IMG/VR virus record: IMGVR_UViG_3300010299_000001
Coordinates: 1-37,662 of that record
Origin: a virus
Direction: 5' to 3' (one strand)
DNA length: 37,662 bases
Part shown: piece after piece, positions 15,915-24,310 of the stretch
Layout of the letters: every line of letters starts with the position of its first letter
How positions within the stretch are numbered: position 1 is the first letter of the stretch
Made by a program: the position numbers and the translations under genes
The notes under the pieces: model-generated
Told to the model about the DNA's origin: nothing
The model's input: the letters and a program-made list of their open reading frames with translations, nothing else
The model's database searches: none

Positions 15915-16943
15915 CTAGGAGATAACCCGCCAGCTACACACAGCATAACACCTTCCAAGGGTGGCAACCGACGTGCCTCCGGAGATGTCAAGGTCAAGAA
16001 GCGCGGCTACGGGTGACGACGATGTTTCAGCGTTGGAGATGGTTGCGGCAGCGGTTGCGAGGGTCGAAGAGGTTGGGATGGTCAGGGTTCTGGTCCACAG
16101 GTTCTGAGCCGCAAAGTGGTCGTACATGGTGAATACGATGTCCTGCGATACGCCAGTGTTTTTGATGCCATAAACCCTGGCCTCCTCCAGATAGTCCGGC
16201 TTTTTGCCCGGAAGGGCGATGAAGGCCCCGGAAGAGGTGGCGGTCGTTGCCAGGGCGATGTTGCGCCCCAGGTTGATGACTTCAAAACGCCTGCGCTGCT
16301 TGGCGGCCGTGACCAAGTTGGTGAGCTCGTCCGCCTCAAAAGAACTAAACCATGCGTTCCACTCGGAAACGCTCAGGGCCTCGCCGTCGCGCACCTGGGG
16401 GGGAGGGGTCAGGGTTCTTTGGCTGGCCAGCTCGTTGAAGCCCCAGACCATATCGTAGCGGCAGTAAAGCAGGGCGTAGACGCGGCACTCGGCGCTCGCC
16501 GTCACGGGAAGCGAAATGGTCCACGTAACGGTGTCGTCGGCCGAAACGCGAAGGCTCTGGTTCTTGAAGTCACGCCCGCGCGTGGTGGGGGCTGCGTGAG
16601 ATGCGGTGGCCGTGAGGGTGTTCCAGCCGCTCTGGCTACAGGTCAGCGTAATGCTTTCGGTGCCGGAGGAGGGTGTGCCGTCGTCATCCCCGTAGGCGAT
16701 GAGTTCGGCTGATACCACCTCGTAGTCGAACGGGACACGGATGGACCACTGACCCTCCACGGCGTTATCGTTCGAGGCCAAGACGCCCGGGTCCAAAACC
16801 ACCGGGAAGTAGTTGTACCTCTTCGACATTGCACGCAGGGCCGCGTCATAGAGGGACTGCGCGTTCTCGTTGACCTGGTGCGGTGATACGTTTTCCCCGC
16901 CGGCAGTGGGGAAGATGTAGGGCACAATGGGTTCGACGGTCAC
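15915..16943 (-). CDS. Probable tail or decoration protein, 342 aa
   Basis: This 342-residue protein is Ser/Thr/Ala-rich and mostly beta: VPYIFPTAGGENVSPHQVNE at the start, then a jelly-roll-like series (ITLTCSQSGWNTLTATAS, VTWTISLPV) and a C-terminal part with SGAFIALPGKKPDYLEEARV. The composition is typical of phage tail-fibre, spike-head or decoration proteins. The GTG start follows GGAGG at about six bases and overlaps the previous stop (GTGA). It and the 167-residue neighbour both carry a beta domain of similar style, perhaps from duplication. Confidence 0.55.
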   Translation of the reverse strand: MTVEPIVPYIFPTAGGENVSPHQVNENAQSLYDAALRAMSKRYNYFPVVLDPGVLASNDNAVEGQWSIRVPFDYEVVSAELIAYGDDDGTPSSGTESITLTCSQSGWNTLTATASHAAPTTRGRDFKNQSLRVSADDTVTWTISLPVTASAECRVYALLYCRYDMVWGFNELASQRTLTPPPQVRDGEALSVSEWNAWFSSFEADELTNLVTAAKQRRRFEVINLGRNIALATTATSSGAFIALPGKKPDYLEEARVYGIKNTGVSQDIVFTMYDHFAAQNLWTRTLTIPTSSTLATAAATISNAETSSSPVAALLDLDISGGTSVATLGRCYAVCSWRVIS

Positions 16944-17443
16944 ACTCGCCTCCCCTCAGAGGTAAGGCCCAGTCCGCCTGAGACCCAGGGAATACTGGCG
17001 CTAACGGTGCAGACGATTTTGTACTCCTCGCCCCGCTTGAACAGAACCCCGGGCCTGGAGTTGGTTTGCAGGTCTGCCGCCACGTCATCGCGCGTGGTGC
17101 CATCGGTGGTGATGGTCACGGTGGGGTGGTCGTCGCTGGACTGACCCAGCAGGTCCTTGGAGGCCGAGACGGGGGAGATCGTCACGGTCACGACGATGCT
17201 GGCAGTGGCGCCATACACACTGAGGACAAGACCGGAGGCCCGGCAGTCCATGGGCGGCGTGAAGTAGAAGGTGTTATCGCGCTCCGTGCTGGACGTCGTC
17301 AGGGCGTAGAAGGCAAACGGGAGCGTAGCGTGAGCCTCACCGTCGCTTGAGTTGCCCGTCAGAATCTCGTCGATACTGTTTCGGAGCGTCTCGAACTCGT
17401 CGTTCCAGTTGGCCCCGGTGATGTTGGAAGTTGGAAGTGCCAC
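16940..17443 (-). CDS. Probable tail or decoration protein, 167 aa
   Basis: This 167-residue protein begins LPTSNITGANWNDEFETLRN, an opening like that of small tail attachment proteins. A beta sandwich follows with FYFTPPMDCRASGLVLSVYG, IVVTVTISPVS and YKIVCTVSASIPWVSGGLGL. The GTG at 17443 is chosen because it shares its first base with the upstream stop (TAGTG), although the frame is open further upstream. The pattern of SxxL and VTVTI strands matches the middle domain of the next gene. Likely a short virion protein. Function unknown. Confidence 0.58.
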   Translation of the reverse strand: MALPTSNITGANWNDEFETLRNSIDEILTGNSSDGEAHATLPFAFYALTTSSTERDNTFYFTPPMDCRASGLVLSVYGATASIVVTVTISPVSASKDLLGQSSDDHPTVTITTDGTTRDDVAADLQTNSRPGVLFKRGEEYKIVCTVSASIPWVSGGLGLTSEGRRV

Positions 17444-18894
17444 TAGTTGGACCCTCGCTTCTTGCCGATTCCGGTCATGGCTACGTCGACGGACTCCGAA
17501 ACGCGCGAGAGACACCCAGAGGCGCCCACCTCAACGCCGTGGTCATCGGAGCGGCTGGCGAAAAGAAGTTGGCGGGAGCGCAGGGGGGCGGTAACCCATG
17601 TGTCCCCGTTGTCACCCGTTCCGAGCAGGATGCCCGATTGCGGAGGTGCGGCCGTCTTCTGCGTGCCACCGATGGACGCCACGATAACGCCCGAGGTGTC
17701 AGAGGCCGGCTGAATCTCGCGCACAATCAGCGACTGCCCGGGACTGGTGGGAATGCGCCCCAAAAAGGTCCCGTAGACGGTGGGGTTGCCCTGGTCCTGG
17801 TTCCCTGTTGGCCTGAGCACCTGGTCTGAGGTGAACAGGAGCATGCGCCCGAACTCGTCGGCCCCAGTGCCCATCACGTCCAGGCTCACCACGGAGCCGC
17901 TGCCGCTGGAGCTCCACCACGAGAAGGTCTGCGAAGCCTCATCGAAAGCGCAAATCACCTTCTGCTGTGGCATCGAAACCACAACGCCATCCTCGCCCGC
18001 GTACAGGTACGCCTGCATCCGGAAGTCATGCGTGCTGATGGGGTCAGAGGTCGTTTTGGAAACGCGAGGCTCAGCAAGCTGAATCTCGTAGGGGTCAGCA
18101 GTGTCAACGAGCCGAACGCCGGCCCGCGTCAGCCCCCATACCCTCCCACGAGAAGTAGTGGTGCATCCACGTTTCGGAGCGGAATAATCTGAGACCTTGC
18201 GCCAAACGCCCAGGACGATTTGACCGGCAGTGCTGGCCTCTCGTGAAAGAGCATATACCCCGGTTGTGGTGATTGCGTACAGGTCCCCTGAGGAGGTGAC
18301 TCGCAAATCCATGACGGCGCCCCCGGGCGGGTCCAGCACATTGGGGCTAACGAAGGTTCGGACCGCGTTCGGAGCCGTGGGGCCAACCGCGTCGGAGAAG
18401 TAAAGCCCAAGTCCGGTGCTAATGACCAGGCGACCAGCCCAGCCAACGCACACGCCAGAAGGGATCTCAAGAGCAGTGAGGTCAGGGTTGACGCCATCTT
18501 TCTTCTTCGCCTCGTACAGGTTGCCGCCGACGTATCCCCACAGCGTAGGGAGCCCAGGGGACGCAATCACAATCTGGTCACCAACGACCGCATACGTGAC
18601 CACCTCGGGGACAGCAGTGCCCCACGTAAGCAGGTTCTGGGCCGTGTAAGTCTCATCAAGGCGGTCCACATAAACAACGCCCGACTGCACCCGAACGCGA
18701 TAGTGGTACACCTCATCGTCGGTGTCAGTGCGGACCGAGAAGCACCCGCCCGGAACCGAGCTCCCGCTCAGGTCGGCGGCATGGGTTCGGCGGAGCCCGG
18801 GACGTACGGCCACCTCGCCGGATGGAAGCGGCCAGAGGTTGTGGCGGGCCCAGCCGGAGACGTTGATGGTTCGGTGCTGTGGTGCGAGGCTCAT
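17443..18894 (-). CDS. Tail nozzle/hub-like beta-propeller protein, 483 aa
   Basis: This 483-residue protein consists of repeated beta blades: VYHYRVRVQSGVVYVDRL, VTYAVVGDQIVIASPGLPTLWGY, GVCVGWAGRLVISTGLGLYFSD, MDLRVTSSGDLYAITTTGVYAL, then VWGLTRAGVRLVD. Repeated short G-x-L-Y/V-x-x elements are typical of propeller domains. The size and position, just beyond the adaptor and spike genes, fit the T7 gp12 nozzle or P22 gp10 class that closes the short tail. It carries TTTCGGAGC at 18172. Assignment to nozzle is by fold style and gene order, not by a unique motif. Confidence 0.6.
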   Translation of the reverse strand: MSLAPQHRTINVSGWARHNLWPLPSGEVAVRPGLRRTHAADLSGSSVPGGCFSVRTDTDDEVYHYRVRVQSGVVYVDRLDETYTAQNLLTWGTAVPEVVTYAVVGDQIVIASPGLPTLWGYVGGNLYEAKKKDGVNPDLTALEIPSGVCVGWAGRLVISTGLGLYFSDAVGPTAPNAVRTFVSPNVLDPPGGAVMDLRVTSSGDLYAITTTGVYALSREASTAGQIVLGVWRKVSDYSAPKRGCTTTSRGRVWGLTRAGVRLVDTADPYEIQLAEPRVSKTTSDPISTHDFRMQAYLYAGEDGVVVSMPQQKVICAFDEASQTFSWWSSSGSGSVVSLDVMGTGADEFGRMLLFTSDQVLRPTGNQDQGNPTVYGTFLGRIPTSPGQSLIVREIQPASDTSGVIVASIGGTQKTAAPPQSGILLGTGDNGDTWVTAPLRSRQLLFASRSDDHGVEVGASGCLSRVSESVDVAMTGIGKKRGSN

Positions 18895-19676
18895 CAGTAC
18901 ACCACGTTCGAGTAGGTTGTATCGAACAGGGAGTTCGCACCCACAATGGTCGGAGACGTGTTGACGAGATTGCCAGAGCCGACGTTGTAGTTGCAGCTGG
19001 ATGACTCGGTAAAGGAGAACATGTCGCAGCCAACGAACCTGTTGTAGGATGATCCTGACTGGAGGGCCATTGCGCCCATCTGGCAGTTGGAGAAGACGCT
19101 GGCGTCGGTGTCAAGGCTGACTGAGCCCAGCTCGGAGTTGGTGATATACAGGCCGTCTGACTCGTCATCACCGGACAGCGTGTTGAGTCCGCCGAGGGTT
19201 CCGCGAATGATGCACCCGTCGGCCCTGAATCCATGGGCGCCGTGAAGGGCTACACCGTAGGACTGCGCAGTGGTTCCGAGTGTTGGCGCAACGATGAGCC
19301 CCGTCAGCCATACGCCGGGCGAAGTGACCCTGATTACCTCACCGTCCATGTTCTCACCGTAGAGCAGGGTCAACCCCCTCCCAACGATGTGAACCGGAGT
19401 GGAAATCTCAAGCCGCGAGTCGAGACGGATGTGGCTCAGAATCTCAATGACTGACCGTGAGCGCGGGGCGTACGTGTAGGACTGTGACGGAGCCGAGTTG
19501 ACCTCAAACTGCTCTCCGACTTCCTGCGACGCGATATCGGTAAGCGCGTTTCGGAGCTCACCGTCCGACCTGACCACGCGACGCTCAAGGGCGGAGAAAA
19601 GGCTCTCACCGTACGGAGGCGGAGCGACAACCGCCGCCGCCGGGTACTTGGTCCTCTTCGCCCGTCCGTTATACAT
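18894..19676 (-). CDS. Beta-helix tail spike-like protein, 260 aa
   Basis: This 260-residue protein has an N-terminal Arg-rich, Pro-rich attachment region and then short repeating beta turns typical of a right-handed parallel beta-helix: VHIVGRGLTLLYGENMDGEV, GVWLTGLIVAPTLG, GFRADGCIIRGTLGGLN, GLYITNSELGSVSL, SVFSNCQMGAMAL and NRFVGCDMFSF. This is the fold of spikes and glycan-degrading enzymes of podoviruses. At 260 residues it is much shorter than P22-type spikes (about 600), so it may be a small capping fibre. No catalytic acid pair can be identified. Starts at ATG close to the stop of the adaptor gene. Confidence 0.65.
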   Translation of the reverse strand: MYNGRAKRTKYPAAAVVAPPPYGESLFSALERRVVRSDGELRNALTDIASQEVGEQFEVNSAPSQSYTYAPRSRSVIEILSHIRLDSRLEISTPVHIVGRGLTLLYGENMDGEVIRVTSPGVWLTGLIVAPTLGTTAQSYGVALHGAHGFRADGCIIRGTLGGLNTLSGDDESDGLYITNSELGSVSLDTDASVFSNCQMGAMALQSGSSYNRFVGCDMFSFTESSSCNYNVGSGNLVNTSPTIVGANSLFDTTYSNVVY

Positions 19677-19680
19677 GGGG

Positions 19681-20334
19681 CTAACCCAGCTTGCGGTGGA
19701 TGAGGATTTCGGAGCCCGCGTCGTTGAAGTCGTATCGGAGCCAGCGAGTGTAGTAGCCGCTGTTCCCGCGAAGCCGTTTGGCCCTGGGCTTCTTGGCGCG
19801 CTTCATCACTCGACCCAACATACGCTGCTCCTCCTCACGCAGGGCCGGAGGAATAAACCCGTCCTTCATGCACGCAACCATGGCCGCCCGCAGACACACC
19901 AGCTGCTCGTAGTCGAGCCAGGAGTTGGCCTGGGTGGTGCCGTCGGTGGACACAAGGGGGTCGCCGTCCGCGTCGCCAATCTGCACGCCGCGCTTGTACT
20001 GGAAGGAAAAGGTCCGGACCTGGTCGTCTTGGAACTCCCGGTCGGAAAGGTCGGCGTTGTGGATGGGGTAGTGCCGCCCACCCTGCACGAGGTTTAGCCC
20101 GTCAATCTGGGCCACGTTGTAGGCGGAGAGGTCGATGATGCCGCCCGCAGAGGAGCTAATCGACTCCACGTAAGCGTCAAAGGCGTCGCCCCCGGCCGTG
20201 ATGTACTCGCTATGCACACCGTCCAGGGCGAACTGCAAATGCTGCTTCATCTCCGCGTCGGGCCAGCGGGTCCCGTCGTCGTCCAGCACGTAAGACCTTG
20301 CGCGGGTTCGCGCCTCTGCTACCGTGAGTGCCAA
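19681..20334 (-). CDS. Head-tail adaptor protein (P22 gp4/T7 gp11-like)
   Basis: This 217-residue protein opens ARTRARSYVLDDDGTRWPDAE followed by a helix (MKQHLQFALDGVHSEYI), the standard entry of podovirus adaptors that dock below the portal. A beta part (IDLSAYNVAQIDGLNLVQGG) and a second helical part with CLRAAMVACMKDGFIPPALREEEQ follow. The C-terminus is basic and may contact portal or DNA. It starts with TTG, overlapping the gene upstream by 16 bases. TTTCGGAGC at 19707 lies near its end. Confidence 0.72.
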   Translation of the reverse strand: MALTVAEARTRARSYVLDDDGTRWPDAEMKQHLQFALDGVHSEYITAGGDAFDAYVESISSSAGGIIDLSAYNVAQIDGLNLVQGGRHYPIHNADLSDREFQDDQVRTFSFQYKRGVQIGDADGDPLVSTDGTTQANSWLDYEQLVCLRAAMVACMKDGFIPPALREEEQRMLGRVMKRAKKPRAKRLRGNSGYYTRWLRYDFNDAGSEILIHRKLG

Positions 20335-20810
20335 GACCTATCCCCGCTCGGGCTGCCCATGGAAACCTGCTTGCGCCCCTTTCGGAGCTTTTCCCAGTCC
20401 GCCCTGATTTCGTGGTCGATGTCGTCGACCTTGCCCTGGTGAACGCGCCTCTTTTCCTGCTCGGCCTTTTCGATGTATCCAGCCGAGGACTCGCCGATGT
20501 AGTACCGGCGGGAGCGCTCCACGTCGTACACGTTCCAGTCGCTACGGATGCAGCCAATAGAGACGGCAACGTTCTCGAAAACAGCCAGACCCGGCTCAAC
20601 GGCCATCAAGAGCATCGGTACGTGCTCATCGACAACCACCTCGCAGTCAGGGCTGGCGTGATTGAGGAGGTCCGGGGCGAGTCGCCTCCACCCCAGGCCG
20701 TATTCCTCGTAAAGCGAGCGGGAGAGAGGGTCATCCGACTCCTCATGCCCAAAAGTGTCCTCAAGGACATCCTCGACGACTTGAGCACCAGAAATCGGAA
20801 TCTTAATCAA
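20319..20810 (-). CDS. Unknown head or connector protein, 163 aa
   Basis: This 163-residue protein has a beta start (MIKIPISGAQVVEDVLED), an acidic middle with DCEVVVDEHVPMLLMAVEPG and a long charged helix (GYIEKAEQEKRRVHQGKVDD), followed by a basic tail. It sits exactly between coat and adaptor genes, where many podoviruses have a head-completion or decoration gene. TTG 20810 is supported by GGGGAG in its leader. Family not recognised; function by position only. Confidence 0.5.
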   Translation of the reverse strand: MIKIPISGAQVVEDVLEDTFGHEESDDPLSRSLYEEYGLGWRRLAPDLLNHASPDCEVVVDEHVPMLLMAVEPGLAVFENVAVSIGCIRSDWNVYDVERSRRYYIGESSAGYIEKAEQEKRRVHQGKVDDIDHEIRADWEKLRKGRKQVSMGSPSGDRSWHSR

Positions 20811-20830
20811 ACCCTCTACTCCCCCTAGCC

Positions 20831-22054
20831 TCAGCTACCCGTGATGCCGGTGATCTTCCACAGACCGTTACGGCGAGTGCAGCGGGTGTTCACAGCGCCC
20901 CACATCTGGCTGTCGTAGTCGAAGGTCGACTGCGAGACCTGGACGTGGCCCTTGCTGTTGCTGTTCTTGGCCTCACCATCACCGTCCGTACCGAAGGGCA
21001 CGAACTCGTGAATCTTGATGTCCGACTTCTTCACGCCGAACAGGGTGTCATCGCTGACGTTCTCGTCGACCTTGACGGGCTTACCCTCAAAGTCAATCTC
21101 AACCCCGCCCGTGGCATCCATCTTGCCGCCGCCGTGGTAGCGACGCTGGTCAAGAAGGGTGTCCGAGTAGAGCTGACGAGTACGGCTGTTGGCGAGGACG
21201 AAGTCAGTACGCTGACCCCGACGCCGAGCCGCCACCGTATCCATGTCGCGCATCTGCTGCACGGTCAGGTTACCGCCAGCCGCCTTCTCATTGCCCGACC
21301 AGTCGCCCGTGGCCGTGTGGCCGTAGACAGTGCCGGTCGAATCCGCAACCTCCGAAAGGGAGACGGGGGCATTCGCAAACGCACCGAGCGCGTGCAGGGT
21401 GTCACCAACCGCAGGGACGCCAGCGGCGCCGTTGCCCGAGGAGAACACGGAGATGGAGCGGTCGACGGTGATGGTGTGGCTAACGCCGTCATCGTCAATC
21501 GCAACGTTGGTGACCCGCATGTACTCTTCAAGGGTCTGGGCGGTGTCGTTGTCGCGACGCTCAAGAATCTGACCAACGCGGAACGGGGCCGAGCGAGGAG
21601 CAACAAAGGTCGTGCCAGCGGTGGCGAGGGAGCCCGCAGCCGCAGTGTCAATCGTGAACAGGGTGGTGTCGTTGATGAGACCCGAGCAGGCCTGACGCGC
21701 AAGGTCAGCGCCACAGGTGTCGAGCTGCTCAAAGACGATGTTGATACCGTCCTTCTTGCCCGTGCTTAGAGTCGCCGCACCACGCGGAATCAGAAGGCGC
21801 GAGTACATGAACTTCGGCAGGTAGGTGCCCTGCTCCGGCTGCACGCTGTCGCCCAGGGGCAGAGTCCCGCTGTCCGCAATCCAGCCAGTCGAATCCAGAC
21901 CGCCCTTCTTGATGTTGACGATACCAACAAGGCCGGGCTGCTTGAGCTTGTCGACCATGTTCATGTAGGGAGCATTCAGGTTGACCTGCTCCTCCACGCG
22001 CTCGTTACCGTAGCGGCCGACGAGGGCCGAAATGTCACTTACAGTGATTGCCAT
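20831..22054 (-). CDS. Major capsid protein (HK97-type fold)
   Basis: This 407-residue protein has the marks of a podovirus coat: QVNLNAPYMNMVDKLKQPG near residue 23, a region rich in Gly/Thr/Asp turns, then QQMRDMDTVAARRRGQRTDF near residue 266, and late elements PVKVDENVSDDTLFGVKKSDI and the C-terminal FDYDSQMWGAVNTRCTRRNG. The series of a spine helix, a sheet near the C-terminus and the V-D-x-V/D-T-L-F element is typical of HK97-fold coats. It lies directly after the scaffold gene. It lacks an exact TTTCGGAGC, in contrast to most other genes; one-mismatch copies exist. Confidence 0.85.
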   Translation of the reverse strand: MAITVSDISALVGRYGNERVEEQVNLNAPYMNMVDKLKQPGLVGIVNIKKGGLDSTGWIADSGTLPLGDSVQPEQGTYLPKFMYSRLLIPRGAATLSTGKKDGINIVFEQLDTCGADLARQACSGLINDTTLFTIDTAAAGSLATAGTTFVAPRSAPFRVGQILERRDNDTAQTLEEYMRVTNVAIDDDGVSHTITVDRSISVFSSGNGAAGVPAVGDTLHALGAFANAPVSLSEVADSTGTVYGHTATGDWSGNEKAAGGNLTVQQMRDMDTVAARRRGQRTDFVLANSRTRQLYSDTLLDQRRYHGGGKMDATGGVEIDFEGKPVKVDENVSDDTLFGVKKSDIKIHEFVPFGTDGDGEAKNSNSKGHVQVSQSTFDYDSQMWGAVNTRCTRRNGLWKITGITGS

Positions 22055-22073
22055 TTGAGTTACTTTTCCTTCT

Positions 22074-23054
22074 CTACTCGCCGTTGATGGCGTTGAGGAA
22101 CCTCAGGGCTCCATCAAGGCCTTCATCGACCGAGTAGGGGTCTCCGTCCGGGCGCCCAGATTTTCCTTTTAGTTTGGGCGATTTAGGGGCGGATTGGTTG
22201 GCGGATGCTTGTGACTCAGCAACCTGACGCTTCAGCTTGGCTCCGGAAAGCACGGCAACCTTCTTGGCAGCCTGGGCCGGGGTCATGTTCGACCCGGACT
22301 TGCGGCTAATCATGAAGGCCTCGAAAACCTCCTGGGGACTGACTCCGAACTCCTTGGCGGCACTGCCGATTTCGTTGGCAACCTGGAGCGCCTGCGCCTG
22401 CTTCTGCGCGCGCGCGGCTGCCTCTCGCTGTGCCATCTGGGCCTGCTGCTGCGACTTGAGGTGATTGAACTCACGCCGCATCTGAGCCAACTCTTGCTCA
22501 GCCTTGGACCCATACTCTGGGAGATCGAACTCTTTCAGCCTGTTCTGGAGGTGCGAGATTTCGTCACGGGCTGCCTGAAGTTCTGCTTGCGTATCCCGGA
22601 AGCGTCCGGCAAAATACTCAGCATGGTCCTGCAACTCCGTGAAGTTCGTCTCACTCTCCTTAAGCTTTCCCTCAAGAGACTTGGCTCTTTCCTGCGCCTC
22701 AGCTCTCTCACGTCGAAGTCGCGCACGCTGGGACTCACCCTTTTTGGGCCCGCCCTCTGCACCTTCGGATTCCTCCTCCGGCTCCTCTACAGCGTCCTCT
22801 TCGTCTTCATCCTGATTTTCGGTCTCGCCAGAATGGTCGAGATCGGGCTCTTGATTCAGTTCGGGGCTCTCGTCCCCGGTGTCCTCTTCGTCACCCTGGG
22901 ATTCACCCAGTGCCTGATTGAGGACTTCTTGAGCCTCAGATTCCGTGGCTACTCCTCGCTTGGTGGACCCAGAACCCCCTGCGGAGTTCCCGGCGTTTTT
23001 ATCACTGGCGAGGAATGCCTCTGCATCCGAAACCATGGTGTCGTTGTCTAGCAA
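22074..23054 (-). CDS. Capsid scaffolding protein
   Basis: This 326-residue protein starts with an acidic, low-complexity part (QDEDEEDAVEEPEEESEGAE), has a long charged coiled coil from residue 105 to 215 (RARLRRERAEAQERAKSLEG, then AEYFAGRFRDTQAELQAARDE), and ends with a basic region (KKVAVLSGAKLKRQV) that may bind coat. This is the usual design of a scaffolding protein that nucleates procapsid assembly and is removed later. The TTG start at 23054 has AGAGG nearby; an ATG at 23036 is the alternative but has no ribosome site. Confidence 0.82.
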   Translation of the reverse strand: MLDNDTMVSDAEAFLASDKNAGNSAGGSGSTKRGVATESEAQEVLNQALGESQGDEEDTGDESPELNQEPDLDHSGETENQDEDEEDAVEEPEEESEGAEGGPKKGESQRARLRRERAEAQERAKSLEGKLKESETNFTELQDHAEYFAGRFRDTQAELQAARDEISHLQNRLKEFDLPEYGSKAEQELAQMRREFNHLKSQQQAQMAQREAAARAQKQAQALQVANEIGSAAKEFGVSPQEVFEAFMISRKSGSNMTPAQAAKKVAVLSGAKLKRQVAESQASANQSAPKSPKLKGKSGRPDGDPYSVDEGLDGALRFLNAINGE

Positions 23055-23063
23055 CTCTTACCT

Positions 23064-23597
23064 CTAAGGGGCCGCTCCGCCTCCAAGTGAAGCCCAAAGC
23101 TCCCTCGCCTCGGTCTCGATTTTGGAGACGTTGACGAGAGGCCCCGGGCAACGCTTTGCTGCCGAATGACCCATGATGGCCGAGTTTGGCCACCGAAAAA
23201 GTATATCAGAACACAGCCACACTAGTGACTCGTGCATCTGTGGCGTAGGTGCCTGTTTCCGCCCGTCGATGTTTAGTGCGATACCGATGGAGCGCCAGTT
23301 TCCCCTGTTGCGTGCGTGCGGAGAAACGGTGAGCTCATCGTGTACCTTGGTAATCTCCCCAGCCTCGTCGATGAAGTAGTGGTACGGGAAGATTCGGAAC
23401 GACCATCTACCAGGCTCAGCGTGGAAGTGGTGCAGGGCCTCGACGGCAGACCCTTGAAAGTTGTTGTCTTTCGCCCACTTGTTGCCGGCCGTGTTGCGGT
23501 GGATGACGATTCGGTCGGGACGGTCTTTCCGGCGGTCGTTGACTGGATGGACCCTACCGGTGCAGTTCGCCAAATCGGGGCGGTACGTCAAGGGCAT
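23064..23597 (-). CDS. N-acetylmuramoyl-L-alanine amidase (endolysin)
   Basis: This 177-residue protein is of the Amidase_2/PGRP type: PDRIVIHRNTAGNK with the first zinc His near residue 33, YHYFIDEAGEITKVHDE as the core strand, SPHARNRGNWRSIGIALNID with the second His and the Asn-containing loop, and IMGHSAAKRCPGP with the last His and Cys. It would cleave the amide bond of peptidoglycan to free progeny. There is no signal peptide, so it needs a holin. The ATG at 23597 is preferred over upstream starts because the catalytic domain begins there and AAGG is eight bases before. Confidence 0.88.
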   Translation of the reverse strand: MPLTYRPDLANCTGRVHPVNDRRKDRPDRIVIHRNTAGNKWAKDNNFQGSAVEALHHFHAEPGRWSFRIFPYHYFIDEAGEITKVHDELTVSPHARNRGNWRSIGIALNIDGRKQAPTPQMHESLVWLCSDILFRWPNSAIMGHSAAKRCPGPLVNVSKIETEARELWASLGGGAAP

Positions 23598-23769
23598 CTC
23601 TCGGACCTTGAATGTCAAGCGGCACGTTTCCAGGGATGAGGCACAGGTTGAAGCAGCCAAGGAAGCACTCAACATCCTCGTACCGTGGCGTCTCCACGGC
23701 GTGGTCGGTGTCCTCGATTCGCGAATCAAGAACGCCAACCGCCACCAGGAAGGCCAGAATCCAGTTCAC
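23554..23769 (-). CDS. Small protein with hydrophobic N-terminus, 71 aa; possible lysis accessory
   Basis: This frame starts with GTG overlapping the stop of the holin-like gene (GTGA) and ends 44 bases inside the amidase gene. The first residues, MNWILAFLVAVGVLDS, look like a short membrane or signal segment. Two Cys occur in CFLGCFNLC. Overlapping the amidase start is typical for lysis cassettes, so an outer-membrane spanin is possible, but the Pro/Asp-rich tail fits only poorly. Could also be a chance frame. Confidence 0.4.
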   Translation of the reverse strand: MNWILAFLVAVGVLDSRIEDTDHAVETPRYEDVECFLGCFNLCLIPGNVPLDIQGPRDALDVPPRFGELHR

Positions 23770-24032
23770 TTGGCCTTGGGCTTCTTCTCGGGGATTTCCT
23801 GCTCCAGGCCCTTTTCGAGCGCGTCCACGGCCCGCTCAGCGAGGGCCACAACCGCATCGTCAAACTGGGTCTTGGTCTTGGTGCTCTGCTGCTTGAACTC
23901 CTTGAGGGCCGCACGGAGAACGGCGGGAGCCTTTCGGAGCATGCTCAGACTCAGGCCGAGGAGGATGACGATGGCCGTCTCCAGCATGGGCACGATGAAG
24001 TCGAGGAGTTTCGGGAGGAGTGCTTCAAGCAT
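23766..24032 (-). CDS. Holin-like membrane protein, 88 aa
   Basis: This 88-residue protein opens with LLPKLLDFIVPMLETAIVILLGLSLSMLRKAP, one strong membrane segment after an amphipathic start. A charged helix follows and a Lys-rich C-terminus (EIPEKKPKAK). A single-pass protein with a basic tail next to the amidase gene is the likely holin or pinholin, which triggers lysis and releases the endolysin. It overlaps both neighbours by 1-4 bases. TTTCGGAGC occurs at 23932 (coding strand GCTCCGAAA). Confidence 0.6.
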   Translation of the reverse strand: MLEALLPKLLDFIVPMLETAIVILLGLSLSMLRKAPAVLRAALKEFKQQSTKTKTQFDDAVVALAERAVDALEKGLEQEIPEKKPKAK

Positions 24033-24310
24033 TATCGATCCTGAAAGCCGGGCAGATTCAAACCCCGGCCGAGAAGGGTGATGGTGACGCGGAGCTCGCG
24101 CACCTCAAGAGCCATTGATTGTAGCGCTTTCGACTGTTCGTCCGCCTTCGCCTTGAGTTCCGCCCGCTGCGTCTGTAGCTGCGAAACGTCCTTGCGAATG
24201 TCCGTGATGTCGTCGCGCACGGTCAGAAACCACATGGCACCAAACGCCAATAGGCCCACAAATGCTTGCACGGCAGCGCCCCTGAAGGAGTCCTTGAGGG
24301 AGTCGGTCAT
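24032..24310 (-). CDS. Inner-membrane spanin-like protein, 92 aa
   Basis: This 92-residue protein has one N-terminal membrane segment (AVQAFVGLLAFGAMWFLTV) after a short cytoplasmic part, and then a periplasmic-type coiled coil (DITDIRKDVSQLQTQRAELK, then EQSKALQSMALEVRELR). This is the design of an i-spanin that links inner and outer membranes at the last lysis step. No separate o-spanin lipoprotein is clearly visible nearby. Position in the lysis group supports this. The ATG at 24310 shares a base with the upstream stop (TAATG). Confidence 0.6.
   Translation of the reverse strand: MTDSLKDSFRGAAVQAFVGLLAFGAMWFLTVRDDITDIRKDVSQLQTQRAELKAKADEQSKALQSMALEVRELRVTITLLGRGLNLPGFQDR

Noticed and set aside
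13978-15918. Plus-strand frame of 646 codons
   Set aside because: It lies opposite two well-coupled minus-strand virion genes; its composition (Leu/Val/Arg/Gly/His) is that of an antisense shadow in GC-rich DNA, and it has no ribosome site.
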